Positions 51,888 to 59,614 of a DNA stretch of 64,000 nucleotides are shown here, one piece after another. Positions within the stretch are counted from its first letter, which is position 1. Every line of letters begins with the position of its first letter. A program made the position numbers and the translations under genes. The notes under the pieces are model-generated. The model worked only from the letters and a program-made list of their open reading frames with translations, was not told the DNA's origin and did no database searches. This DNA comes from an uncultured Sulfuricurvum sp. (GTDB taxonomy: Bacteria; Campylobacterota; Campylobacteria; Campylobacterales; Sulfurimonadaceae), in the NCBI RefSeq assembly GCF_937936435.1, contig NZ_CALDDG010000030.1, positions 14,006 through 78,005 on the forward strand, in the 5' to 3' direction.

Positions 51888-52595
51888 ATGAAGGGGACGA
51901 TATTACACTTCAGCGAAGGGGAGGGAATCATTTTAGGCGAAGACGGGTTGCGCTACCGATTTGGGGAAGAGGATGTGAAAAACGCCCTTCTCAAAAACGG
52001 GGCGAAGGTCGATTTTATCCCCGAAGAATCCTCGGCAAAAGAGATATACACCCTCGAAAGCGAACCTCAAGCCAATCCGGCCAATCTCCAGAATGAACCT
52101 TCGGAACTTAAGACGGGAGCGTTTATTGCGGCGTTCGGAGCGTTCCTCTCGCTCTTTAGTACCGCGTCCTCCCTGCTGGGAGTTACGGGGTTTGCACTGG
52201 AACTTTACGGAGTCTATCGGCTGGCACTGTATAAAGGGGAAATGAGCTTTTTTTGGTACAAGGTCAAGGCATTCGTCGCCGGTATCGCCGCCATCGGATT
52301 GCTTACAAGTGCATGGATCGGAAGTTTCGGTTTTTTCTTCGCCGGATTTACGGGGATGGGCATAGGGACGCTGATGATGCTTATGCTCGCCGCCGCAGCG
52401 GGCATTTATTCGGTCATTGCGATGTTCAGCGCCCTCAACGGTATCGCACAGACGTATGACGCTCCGATGTTCACCGTGGCAGCCTGGCTCTATCTGATCA
52501 GCCTTGCGACGATGATTTTAGGGATCGGTTTTTTACTGATGGGGGTCTATTCGATCCTCCTCATCATCGCGTATCTCTCGATCAAAGAGCAGTGA
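51888..52595 (+). CDS. Membrane protein: small beta domain fused to DUF996-like helices
   Basis: A 235-residue protein. Residues 1-50 (MKGTILHFSEGEGIILGEDG and onward) have the strand pattern and opening of a cold-shock-like OB fold, though RNP motifs are incomplete. A hydrophilic linker leads to five or six membrane helices (about 85-230) that begin KTGAFIAAFGAFLSLFSTAS and resemble DUF996. AAGGAGG stands before the ATG, and a TATACT lies about 35 bases upstream. The function is unknown; a cytoplasmic sensor coupled to a membrane module is a guess. Confidence 0.75.
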   Translation: MKGTILHFSEGEGIILGEDGLRYRFGEEDVKNALLKNGAKVDFIPEESSAKEIYTLESEPQANPANLQNEPSELKTGAFIAAFGAFLSLFSTASSLLGVTGFALELYGVYRLALYKGEMSFFWYKVKAFVAGIAAIGLLTSAWIGSFGFFFAGFTGMGIGTLMMLMLAAAAGIYSVIAMFSALNGIAQTYDAPMFTVAAWLYLISLATMILGIGFLLMGVYSILLIIAYLSIKEQ

Positions 52596-52646
52596 TTTTT
52601 TAAGATTTGTATGTTACTGTACGCTATTTCAAGAACGAGGTTATAG

Positions 52647-53006
52647 ATGTTTTTGCACAAACAGATCGATGCGATTGAAGCTGCTCCCCAAAAAGCGGGC
52701 AAAGGAGTCAGTATGAAAATGCTCCTCTCTCCGGAGGAGTCTCCCAACTTCGCGATGCGTAATTTCACCATCGATGCGGGAGGGCATATGCCCCTGCACA
52801 CCAACACGGTTGAACACGAACAATACGTCATCAGCGGACGCGCGAAAGTAGTGATCGGAGACCGAACCATCGAAGCGGGAGCGGGAGACGTCCTTTTGAT
52901 CCCGGCAGGAGTTCCCCACAGCTACGAAACGCTCGGCAACGAAGCCTACAGTTTTCTCTGCCTCGTCCCGAAAGCGCAAGACTGCATCAATGTCATCAGT
53001 TGCTAA
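52647..53006 (+). CDS. Cupin domain protein (3' end appears to have been replaced)
   Basis: A 119-residue single-domain cupin. Motif 1 is GGHMPLHTNTVEHEQYVISG (His, His and Glu metal ligands) and motif 2 GDVLLIPAGVPHSYE. Small cupins of this size are often enzymes or sensors of unknown substrate. The last codons read DCINVISC and the stop TAA overlaps the phoD stop in CTAA. A second in-frame copy of the 3' end with the ending DCIEIMAC lies beyond phoD at 54856, evidence that this end came in with phoD. Confidence 0.92.
   Translation: MFLHKQIDAIEAAPQKAGKGVSMKMLLSPEESPNFAMRNFTIDAGGHMPLHTNTVEHEQYVISGRAKVVIGDRTIEAGAGDVLLIPAGVPHSYETLGNEAYSFLCLVPKAQDCINVISC
52961..52988 (+). repeat. 28-base direct repeat, copy 1 (in the cupin gene)
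   Basis: Exact 28-base match to 54856-54883. It encodes the cupin residues LVPKAQDCI. After it the two copies diverge but still encode related six-residue tails ending in Cys-stop. Confidence 0.97.
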
Positions 53007-54784
53007 ATCCTGACTAACGTTCTATTTTCACTTCCTGGGAACACTTGATATGTTGTTTCCCGATCAGTCAAAAGATTGTACGTCGTTGAACTGATCGAAT
53101 CAACATATTTCCACTGTGCTTCTGCCTTCTCTGCAGTAAATGTAACGACTAAAAATCCTCGGTTGTTCAAATTAGCATATTCCAAATCATCGACCAAGAT
53201 TGTCAATGCTGCTTCAAGTTGCTGTGCCATACCCGTCGATGTAATAGCAAGGTATTCTTCCATTCCCGGTGAAGAAACTGATGAAGTCGCAAATTCTACC
53301 CCGATTTGATTACCACTACTATCTTTAAGATTACTTGCCCATCCATTATGAGTATCCCCGGCTAAAACTACTAAATTTTTGTCCAACCCTCGTACAGATG
53401 CATAAATAACTTCACGCTCATAATAATAACCGTCCCATGCATCAAGATTATAAGGTAGCACCGTATTCACGCGTGCCGCTTCTTCCGACGTTACTGTCGG
53501 GTCTCCCATCGATATTCGTACTTTAATCTGGGTCAATTCTGTAATTGATGTATTAACGGCACTCATTGCAGCTGCTTTTTCTGCATCTGATGCACTATCA
53601 CTTTGAAGTACGGCGACTGAGCCCAATATTTCTGCAGGAAGATTCATTTTTCCCATCAAAACCTGCTGACCGATAACCTGCCAAGTCGCACTGGATGTAG
53701 CCAATGTACCTTGAAGCCATGCAAGCTCTTCACTGCCTATCATTGATCGAGCAGGAGAAGTCAAATCAGCTACAAATGCCGCTGAATCAAATGCAGGAGT
53801 ATAATAATCTGAATAATTCAGTTGCTTATCACGACCACACAAACGTGTTTCAAGCATATGTAAAGATACCAATCCTCCAAAATCAAAAGTTCGATAGATT
53901 TTTTTTATCTCAGAAACCGGACGGATCGGTATCCATTCAAAATATGCCTGAAGTGCTGCAGCCACACGATCATCATAAGAACCTTCTGTCACATCGTGAT
54001 TTTCAGCACCCGATTTATAAGCATCATTTGCGATTTCATGATCATCCCATACTGCAATCATCGGACAAGCGGCATGTATAGCCTGCATCCCGGAATCAGT
54101 ATGATAAAGTGCATAACGTTTACGATAATCGTTAAGCGTGATACATTCGGTATTATTATCCGATGGAAGCGCACGTCCGATCGATATTGCATCTTCAGTC
54201 CCATATGCCGGAACTTTTGCAGTGAAATCATCATTGACGTACATTCCATATTCATAAATGTAATCTCCAATATGGAGCGTGACATCCAAATCATCAATTG
54301 TTGCAGCAGCACTAAACACATTAAAATATCCCTTAGGATAATTAGAACATGAAAATACTGCCATTTTAACTTGATCCGGAGAGGCGGTCGGCAGTGTTTT
54401 TGCCTTCCCTGTCACTGAGTAGGTTTTTCCAACCCAAAAACGATAATAATATTGTGTATACGGTAAAAGATTTTGAACATCGATTTTTACCGTATAGTCT
54501 TGGGAGGAATTGGCTGTTGCCGTACCACTATTCGTAATATGTGAAAAAGCTGCATCCGTAGCAACTTGATAAGATACTCTTACAGAAGAAATACTACTCT
54601 CTTCCGGTGTAATCCGTGTCCATATAATAACGCGATCGCTGAGGGGATCCCCACTCGCGACACCGTGATTGAACGCGACATTGATATCTCCATCATCATT
54701 ACAACCCGATAAACCTGTCGAAACGACCAAGGTACACGCTGCCATAGCAGAAACTTTTAAAAATTCGCGCCGGGTAAAATACAT
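53003..54784 (-). CDS. phoD: Alkaline phosphatase D family protein, Tat-exported
   Basis: A 593-residue phosphomono/diesterase of the PhoD type. The N-terminus has a Tat signal (TRREFLK then a hydrophobic run to LSGC, which is also lipobox-like). The Fn3-like PhoD_N domain starts FNHGVASGDPLSDRVIIWTR. Metal and active-site blocks follow: FSCSNYPKGYFNVF, LHIGDYIYEYG, VWDDHEIANDAY and VLAGDTHNGW. It should release phosphate in the periplasm. The start ATG at 54784 has AAAGGA. The gene is richer in AT than its neighbours and is bracketed by the 28-base direct repeat, so it is probably an insertion. Confidence 0.93.
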   Translation of the reverse strand: MYFTRREFLKVSAMAACTLVVSTGLSGCNDDGDINVAFNHGVASGDPLSDRVIIWTRITPEESSISSVRVSYQVATDAAFSHITNSGTATANSSQDYTVKIDVQNLLPYTQYYYRFWVGKTYSVTGKAKTLPTASPDQVKMAVFSCSNYPKGYFNVFSAAATIDDLDVTLHIGDYIYEYGMYVNDDFTAKVPAYGTEDAISIGRALPSDNNTECITLNDYRKRYALYHTDSGMQAIHAACPMIAVWDDHEIANDAYKSGAENHDVTEGSYDDRVAAALQAYFEWIPIRPVSEIKKIYRTFDFGGLVSLHMLETRLCGRDKQLNYSDYYTPAFDSAAFVADLTSPARSMIGSEELAWLQGTLATSSATWQVIGQQVLMGKMNLPAEILGSVAVLQSDSASDAEKAAAMSAVNTSITELTQIKVRISMGDPTVTSEEAARVNTVLPYNLDAWDGYYYEREVIYASVRGLDKNLVVLAGDTHNGWASNLKDSSGNQIGVEFATSSVSSPGMEEYLAITSTGMAQQLEAALTILVDDLEYANLNNRGFLVVTFTAEKAEAQWKYVDSISSTTYNLLTDRETTYQVFPGSENRTLVRI

Positions 54785-54855
54785 GGGATTCCTTTTCAAT
54801 AAAATCTCTGTATTTATAATCAATCTGTATTACAAGATAGACACACCTTTTAAGA

Positions 54856-54883
54856 CCTCGTCCCGAAAGCGCAAGACTGCATC
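54856..54883 (+). repeat. 28-base direct repeat, copy 2 (displaced cupin 3' end)
   Basis: Exact copy of 52961-52988, lying 70 bases upstream of the phoD start. Confidence 0.97.
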
Positions 54884-54901
54884 GAGATCATGGCCTGCTA
54901 G
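54856..54901 (+). pseudogene. Displaced 3' end of a cupin gene
   Basis: Read in the cupin frame this gives LVPKAQDCIEIMAC and a TAG stop. The TAG overlaps the stop of the minus-strand gene at 54898 (CTAG), just as the intact cupin stop overlaps that of phoD. It is best explained as the original end of the cupin gene, separated from its body when phoD was inserted. Confidence 0.85.
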
Positions 54902-55497
54902 CTTTTGCGAAATCCGAATAGCTCCAGCGAGCTTTTTGTTGCGCGGGCGATGATGCTCTGCTCGGGGCGAAACATCGCGTCCGAAATCACTTTGACCGTA
55001 CTGAATATCTCGTCGAACCCGTGATCGGGATAGCTGCTTTGCAATACGATACGATCCATACTCAGAGCGCTTAACGTTTCGGTATCGAACGAACCGATCG
55101 TCCCTGCACCCAAAGAGACATAAAAGTTTTCCAGAGCATTGTTCGCAGACGTCGCATTGAGGATAATTCCGCGTGCATCCTTCAAGGCTATGACAATGGA
55201 ATCGTTCAGGAAAGATTGATCGACGATAAGCGGTTTGGTCGTATCGGGAAGAGAGGCGACGTCTTCATCGCTAGAAATCGAAAAGGCGACACAGTTCTCA
55301 TCCGCTTCGCCGCGAAGATGAAGCGGCAGCGAATAAAACAGGCTTTCGTATTCGGAAGCGTTTTGCTGCGCTTCGGCAATTTCCGACGCATTTTTCGGAT
55401 GGAGGATAAACATCTGTACCATCGTATCTTCGATAATATCATCCAGATTATCGAAAAAATCCTCATCGGTTCGGCTCAAATTGACATCAATTGTCAT
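54898..55497 (-). CDS. Hypothetical protein, possibly a degenerate TatD-like fold
   Basis: A 199-residue soluble acidic protein. The C-terminal segment VKVISDAMFRPEQSIIARATKSSLELFGF resembles the closing helix of TatD-type metal hydrolases (final Leu-Phe), and FILHPKN could be an early strand, but the metal-binding His and Asp residues expected of TatD are not in place. I therefore give no function. Its stop overlaps the displaced cupin end. The composition matches the backbone. Confidence 0.7.
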   Translation of the reverse strand: MTIDVNLSRTDEDFFDNLDDIIEDTMVQMFILHPKNASEIAEAQQNASEYESLFYSLPLHLRGEADENCVAFSISSDEDVASLPDTTKPLIVDQSFLNDSIVIALKDARGIILNATSANNALENFYVSLGAGTIGSFDTETLSALSMDRIVLQSSYPDHGFDEIFSTVKVISDAMFRPEQSIIARATKSSLELFGFRKS

Positions 55498-55545
55498 ACA
55501 TTCCCTTTGGCGTAATATCCGCCAAAATATGCAAATACGGTTCTA

Positions 55546-55677
55546 TTAGTTGTTGGTTCCGCGAATGACGCGGGTTACACCATCGGTTGCGTCGTTGACA
55601 CCCGAATTAAACTCTTTTGCCGTGCATCCGCTTATCATCAAAATTGCCATCATGCCTACCAATACCAAACGGATCAT
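55546..55677 (-). CDS. Small lipoprotein (43 residues)
   Basis: The ATG at 55677 follows AGGAGA at a good spacing. The protein begins with a signal (MIRLVLVGMMAILMISGC) whose LMISGC is a good lipobox, leaving a mature peptide of about 26 residues (CTAKEFNSGVNDATDGVTRV and a short end). The mature part is short and repetitive like entericidin-type lipoproteins. Upstream extension of the frame overlaps the HAD gene on the other strand and is not credible. Confidence 0.75.
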   Translation of the reverse strand: MIRLVLVGMMAILMISGCTAKEFNSGVNDATDGVTRVIRGTNN

Positions 55678-55749
55678 ATATTCTCCTAAATTTATAAATA
55701 GATGTGCCATTATAACGCGTTTGCCGTTCACATTGGATATCATTGCGCT

Positions 55750-56382
55750 ATGAAAAAACAGATCCTTTTTGACAACGACGGCGTCCTCGTCGATACCGAA
55801 CACTGGTACTATACCGCCAGCGCCGAAGTGTTAGCGTCGTATGGCTACACCCTCACCCCCGAGCGCTACCGCGACATTATGATCGCAGGAGAAAGTGCCT
55901 TTTTGATCGCCGAAGAGACGGGAGTCCCCATCACAGAAACCGACCGATGGCGCGCAAAACGCAACGAACGCTATCAGTACTATCTCCGCACCGAAGAGAT
56001 CGCTATCCCCGGTGTGCGGGAAGTACTTGAGCAACTCTCTGGGCGCTACCGCATGGGGATCGTCACCTCGGCGCTGCGATGCGATTTCGAACTCATCCAT
56101 GCCGCGCGCGGGATAACCGACTATATGGATTTCGTCCTCTGCAACGGCGAATACCCCCGTGCCAAGCCCTACCCCGATCCCTATCTGCTGGGGTTAGAGC
56201 GTATGGGGGGAGAGAAGCATGAGACGATCGTCGTGGAGGATTCGGAGCGGGGACTGCGCTCCGCCGTTGCGGCGGGGATCGAGTGCGTCATCGTCCACAA
56301 CCGCTTTACCGAAAACCACGATTTCAGCACGGCAACCCATCGGATCAAAACGCTCGATGAACTCATAACACTACTAAACTAA
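55750..56382 (+). CDS. HAD-superfamily hydrolase, beta-phosphoglucomutase-like
   Basis: A 210-residue HAD phosphatase with motif I LFDNDGVLVDTEHWYY (nucleophile Asp; the usual FDxDG with Asn), a helical cap (residues 17-85), motif II VTSALR, motif III Lys in RAKPYPDPYLLGLERM, and motif IV VVEDSERGLRSAVAAG. Substrates are small phosphorylated sugars or similar. I use the ATG at 55750, the family start; the frame extends upstream through the divergent lipoprotein promoter. It precedes ywbE by 9 bases. Confidence 0.92.
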   Translation: MKKQILFDNDGVLVDTEHWYYTASAEVLASYGYTLTPERYRDIMIAGESAFLIAEETGVPITETDRWRAKRNERYQYYLRTEEIAIPGVREVLEQLSGRYRMGIVTSALRCDFELIHAARGITDYMDFVLCNGEYPRAKPYPDPYLLGLERMGGEKHETIVVEDSERGLRSAVAAGIECVIVHNRFTENHDFSTATHRIKTLDELITLLN

Positions 56383-56391
56383 GGAGATACA

Positions 56392-56583
56392 ATGGACGGC
56401 AAAGAACGAAAAAATATCATGTCGGGGAAACGGGTGAGTATCGTCCTCAAAGAGGATCAGAGAACGGGGAAACTGACCGAGGGGATCGTCCGCGACATCC
56501 TCACCAAATCGCCGAATCATCCGCACGGGATCAAAGTGAGGTTAATGAGCGGGGAAGTGGGACGGGTCAAAGAGGTGTTCTAA
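56392..56583 (+). CDS. ywbE: YwbE family protein (DUF2196)
   Basis: A 63-residue protein of the YwbE family: KRVSIVLKEDQRTGKLTEG, VRDILTKSPNHPHGIKVRL and GEVGRVKEVF, a KOW/SH3-like small beta-barrel. Function unknown. AAGGAG stands before the ATG. The last 14 codons are repeated at 57315 with mostly synonymous differences; between the two copies lies a HEPN/nucleotidyltransferase pair. The stop TAA overlaps the HEPN stop in CTAA. Confidence 0.9.
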   Translation: MDGKERKNIMSGKRVSIVLKEDQRTGKLTEGIVRDILTKSPNHPHGIKVRLMSGEVGRVKEVF

Positions 56584-56584
56584 G
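56540..56584 (+). repeat. 45-base direct repeat, copy 1 (ywbE 3' end)
   Basis: Matches 57315-57359 at 40 of 45 positions, with a 20-base exact core. The five differences are at codon third positions or in the stop codon, so both copies encode LMSGEVGRVKEVF-stop. Confidence 0.95.
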
Positions 56585-56963
56585 AGCAGAAATTTTTGAT
56601 CGTCTCGTAAAGCTCTTGTGTTTTAACAATATGGATTCTGATTTGTTCTTTTGATGGGGAATAAATGATCGGCATCGGATAGCGTGATGCGATATAAAAG
56701 CCGTTTAACTTTGTCATCGTCTCCACATACTCATCAAAACTCAACACACTATCGGCTTGCGCCAACAGCTCAACCAGATCATGCACTTTGGTAATTTTTT
56801 GATTGTTATATGCCAAAACAGCTTTCAGAGATTTTTCACACGCCTGCTGTAATGAAAAACCGATCTTGTCGGTATAAAAATCGTGCTTGTCTAAAAGCTG
56901 TGCCTCTTCCAAATCTTTGAGGGCAAAAGAGAGCCAATCTTTCGCCGCTGTGACATTAGCCAT
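56580..56963 (-). CDS. HEPN domain protein (toxin or substrate-binding partner)
   Basis: A 127-residue, all-helical HEPN protein of the PF05168 type: WLSFALKDLEEAQLL, IGFSLQQACEKSLKAVLAY, KVHDLVELLAQA and NGFYIASRYP. A clear RX4-6H RNase motif is not obvious (the nearest is the SRYP region), so it may be a binding or antitoxin-type HEPN rather than an RNase. Its start overlaps the nucleotidyltransferase gene by 8 bases and its stop overlaps ywbE. Confidence 0.87.
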   Translation of the reverse strand: MANVTAAKDWLSFALKDLEEAQLLDKHDFYTDKIGFSLQQACEKSLKAVLAYNNQKITKVHDLVELLAQADSVLSFDEYVETMTKLNGFYIASRYPMPIIYSPSKEQIRIHIVKTQELYETIKNFCS

Positions 56964-57261
56964 ACATCACCTTGGCATTCCGATATAGTTCATTAAATGC
57001 AGGGTCGTTTGTCGCCAACTTCTCAGACAGTGCCGCTGGAGTGACATAGATGATGTCGAGAGGAATACGGATATTTTGCCGATGCAGTTCACGGCGCACC
57101 TGTACGTCTTCATCTTCGCAATGATCGGTCACGACGAGAAAATCGAGATCGCTTTCCTCACTCATTGTTCCCGTCGCACCGCTGCCGAACAAAAGGAGCT
57201 TGTGAGGCTGTGCGATACGGATAATCGTATCGCTGATTTTCATAATATCGTTTTCACTCAT
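56956..57261 (-). CDS. MNT-type nucleotidyltransferase
   Basis: A 101-residue minimal nucleotidyltransferase with LFGSGATGTMSEESDLDFLVV (GSX10DXD) and a third Asp in LDIIYVTP. It is first in the two-gene module with the HEPN protein. This is the second such module in the window, from a different HEPN branch than the one at 13067. Confidence 0.88.
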   Translation of the reverse strand: MSENDIMKISDTIIRIAQPHKLLLFGSGATGTMSEESDLDFLVVTDHCEDEDVQVRRELHRQNIRIPLDIIYVTPAALSEKLATNDPAFNELYRNAKVMYG

Positions 57262-57314
57262 ACGCGCCCTCTCTTTTGTTCATTTTGGTAAATTATAGCA
57301 CATTCGCAATAGAT

Positions 57315-57359
57315 GGTTGATGAGCGGGGAAGTGGGACGAGTTAAAGAGGTGTTTTGAG
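57315..57359 (+). pseudogene. Displaced 3' end of ywbE (direct repeat copy 2)
   Basis: Encodes LMSGEVGRVKEVF and TGA in one frame, with no start or upstream part of the gene. Immediately before it the sequence is AT-rich and unrelated to ywbE. It is best read as the former end of the resident ywbE, left behind by the insertion of the module at 56580-57261. Confidence 0.88.
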
Positions 57360-57364
57360 TATAT

Positions 57365-57772
57365 CTATCTATGTGAATACATATAAAACATTGCGCCATA
57401 AAATAACAATGTTGCGCAAAAAATTAAAAACACAAATAATGCCATTTTCGCTAAAACACAACTAATACATTTTTCACGTGTTTTAAGAACAAAACATTTT
57501 TTGGATAGCCATGCGATAATACCAAGCTGAAAAAATATCCCAATCGCTAATCCAAATAGATAAATATTCCCACTCCCAAAAAGATAGACAAACCCCTTAC
57601 TTACAATCCAAGCACCCGGCAAAAATGGAAATGTTATTATATTTCCTATAGAAGCAATCGCACCACCAATCAAATATGTAATGGGAAATATAAAAGAGTA
57701 AACTAATGCCCATATAACAATTTTTTTTGGTATTCCCATCCAATTAATGTTGTCTAGTATGTACATTTTCAA
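57365..57772 (-). CDS. AT-rich multi-pass membrane protein
   Basis: A 135-residue protein with three long hydrophobic segments (about 16-40, 62-88, 105-130) and a Cys-containing loop (KCFVLKTREKCISC). No family recognised. It overlaps the next gene upstream by 29 bases in another frame, so the two are co-translated. Composition is well below the backbone in GC, which suggests transfer. Confidence 0.65.
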   Translation of the reverse strand: MKMYILDNINWMGIPKKIVIWALVYSFIFPITYLIGGAIASIGNIITFPFLPGAWIVSKGFVYLFGSGNIYLFGLAIGIFFQLGIIAWLSKKCFVLKTREKCISCVLAKMALFVFLIFCATLLFYGAMFYMYSHR

Positions 57773-58109
57773 CTCTTTCTGAACTATCCAAATGAATTAT
57801 AAGACTATTATAATCAGCCATACTGCAAAAACCCAAGGAATAATCCATCTCATATTTCATATCATTCAGAGATATTCTGTCTGGTTCTCCTAATAGATTG
57901 ATTACTTCTTGCTTCGTCATATCTTGAGTAATCAATCGATTACTCAAATCATTTGCTAATGCACCTCTGTAACATGTACAATCAACTTCATTCGATACTT
58001 TCTGAAACCAAATTTTTGGATCAAACCGTTCTATTCCCTGATAGCCGATAATCATCATATAATTTACTATCGAAATAAAAAAAATATAAACTATATAACC
58101 AAACTTCAA
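57744..58109 (-). CDS. AT-rich membrane-anchored protein with BamE/SmpA-like segment
   Basis: A 121-residue protein with an N-terminal hydrophobic helix (residues 4-22) and a soluble remainder, so probably anchored with the domain outside. DMTKQEVINLLGEPDRISL followed by MKYEMDYSLGF matches the typical SmpA/OmlA (BamE-like) pattern, a small domain found in many envelope proteins. No lipobox. It is AT-rich like its downstream partner. Confidence 0.68.
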   Translation of the reverse strand: MKFGYIVYIFFISIVNYMMIIGYQGIERFDPKIWFQKVSNEVDCTCYRGALANDLSNRLITQDMTKQEVINLLGEPDRISLNDMKYEMDYSLGFCSMADYNSLIIHLDSSERVENVHTRQH

Positions 58110-58153
58110 ATCAAACCTTAAAATGTTTTTTGTTAAATAATAGCATTTTTTGA

Positions 58154-58801
58154 TTATTGTACAGATAAAGTTGTAATATTTACCGCTTTCCCCTTACTAT
58201 TCCCCTTCACATACTCCACTATCATCCCATGAAACCGCGCAAACGCGGCGGGAAGCTGAACGGTATCGAAATAGCCTCTCACCCCCGCTTCACACCACTC
58301 CTGCAACTCATCATAACTCTCGAACTCATACCCGAACGCGTTTAAGAGCCGTGCCGTATACGCATCGACGACCATAGCGGGACGGGCGCAGGCGTAGCAG
58401 AGGATAGAGTCCGCCGTCTCGGGGCCGACCCCTTTTTGAGACAACAGCCAGTCGCGGTCGGTACTCAGCGCAAAGGTCTCGAAATCGCCGAACTCGTCGA
58501 TCATATTGCGTGAAAGGCGGATGAGATTGGAGGCTTTCGCTTTGAACAGCCCGCTCGGACGGATCAGCTCCATAAGGGTTTCGGGATGCGTTTGCGCGAG
58601 GAGATCGGGGGCTAAAATCTCGGCATTTCGGAGATTGTCCAGAGAGATTTGAACCCGCTCCCACTGGGTATTTTGGGTCAGTACAGCCCCGACGACGACC
58701 TCAAACGTGCCATACGCTGGCCACCACAGCGGCGGAGAGTTCTCTAAAAGTTTCAGTTTTTCAAGTGCGCTGAAAAGTTCCCAAGAGTCCTGCAACTCCA
58801 T
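58154..58801 (-). CDS. HhH-GPD DNA glycosylase, MagIII/endonuclease III-like
   Basis: A 215-residue base-excision glycosylase. The N-terminal part (PLWWPAYGTFEVVVGAVLTQNTQWERV) and the hairpin LSQKGVGPETADSILCYAC with the catalytic Asp in VVDAYTARLL match MagIII, the 3-methyladenine glycosylase of Helicobacter. The four-Cys FeS cluster of canonical endonuclease III is absent, as in MagIII. It would remove alkylated bases. It starts 3 bases after the ymdB-like gene ends. Confidence 0.87.
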   Translation of the reverse strand: MELQDSWELFSALEKLKLLENSPPLWWPAYGTFEVVVGAVLTQNTQWERVQISLDNLRNAEILAPDLLAQTHPETLMELIRPSGLFKAKASNLIRLSRNMIDEFGDFETFALSTDRDWLLSQKGVGPETADSILCYACARPAMVVDAYTARLLNAFGYEFESYDELQEWCEAGVRGYFDTVQLPAAFARFHGMIVEYVKGNSKGKAVNITTLSVQ

Positions 58802-58804
58802 CCA

Positions 58805-59614
58805 CTATTCCTCTACCCACGCATCGGTGCGAAACACCCGCCCGTCATCGAAGATTTTGAGCTTGAAGGCGTCGATGCATCTCCCCTCTTCGAGGCTCAT
58901 CACGGCGATCTGGAGAATCTTGCGGCATTTCTCGGGGACTTCGAACCGTCCCGCAACCCCCGTCAAAAAACGATCCAGCGGCACTTTGGCATCCATTCCG
59001 ATGACGTTGTCACGGCATCCGCTGAGACCGATATCGGTGAGGTATGCCGTGCCGCCGACGATCTGGAAATCGTCGCTTCCCACATGGGTGTGGGTTCCGA
59101 TGATTCCGCTCACTTCCCCCGCGAGGAGCATCAGCATACCGCGTTTCTCGCTGGAGGCTTCGGCATGAAAATCGAGGAAGATATGATTGATTCCCTCGCT
59201 TTTTAGGTGTGCTACCGTGTCACGGGCGCAGCGGAAAGCATTATCGACGTAGGGCATCCCGTAATGACCCATGATGTTGAGGACGGCGAGTTTCTCCCCC
59301 GCCACGTCGAAGATACGGCATCCCGTCCCTTTGACCCCTTCAGGGTAGTTGTGGGGACGGAGCATCGGGAGGGATTCGAGCAGCGGCTCGATCTCTTTTT
59401 TGTCCCACGTATGGTTTCCCCCGCTCATGCAGTCGATACCCATCCCCAAAAGCTCCTGGGCGTTCTTTTGCGTCACGCCGAATCCATGCGAAGCGTTCTC
59501 GTAGTTTGCGATGACAAAATCGATCCCGTGTTCGCGCCGCAATCGCTTCAAATGTTCTTGGATCATCATCCGTCCCGGACGTCCGACGATATCTCCGATA
59601 AACGCTATTTTCAC
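58805..59614 (-). CDS. YmdB-like metallophosphoesterase (TIGR00282 family)
   Basis: A 269-residue calcineurin-fold phosphodiesterase. Motifs in order: FIGDIVGRPGR, ANYENASHGFGVT, MSGGNHTWDKKE, NIMGHYGMPYV, HIFLDFHAEASSEKR and GIIGTHTHVGSDD. In Bacillus YmdB and relatives cleave cyclic 2',3'- and 3',5'-nucleotides and affect biofilm and RNA turnover. The gene overlaps that of the membrane protein upstream by 4 bases. Confidence 0.93.
   Translation of the reverse strand: MKIAFIGDIVGRPGRMMIQEHLKRLRREHGIDFVIANYENASHGFGVTQKNAQELLGMGIDCMSGGNHTWDKKEIEPLLESLPMLRPHNYPEGVKGTGCRIFDVAGEKLAVLNIMGHYGMPYVDNAFRCARDTVAHLKSEGINHIFLDFHAEASSEKRGMLMLLAGEVSGIIGTHTHVGSDDFQIVGGTAYLTDIGLSGCRDNVIGMDAKVPLDRFLTGVAGRFEVPEKCRKILQIAVMSLEEGRCIDAFKLKIFDDGRVFRTDAWVEE

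Noticed and set aside
52961..54883. The 28-base repeat as target-site duplication of an insertion sequence
   Set aside because: There is no transposase or terminal inverted repeat, 28 bases is long for a duplication, and the copies lie in the reading frame of the same gene end with diverged tails.
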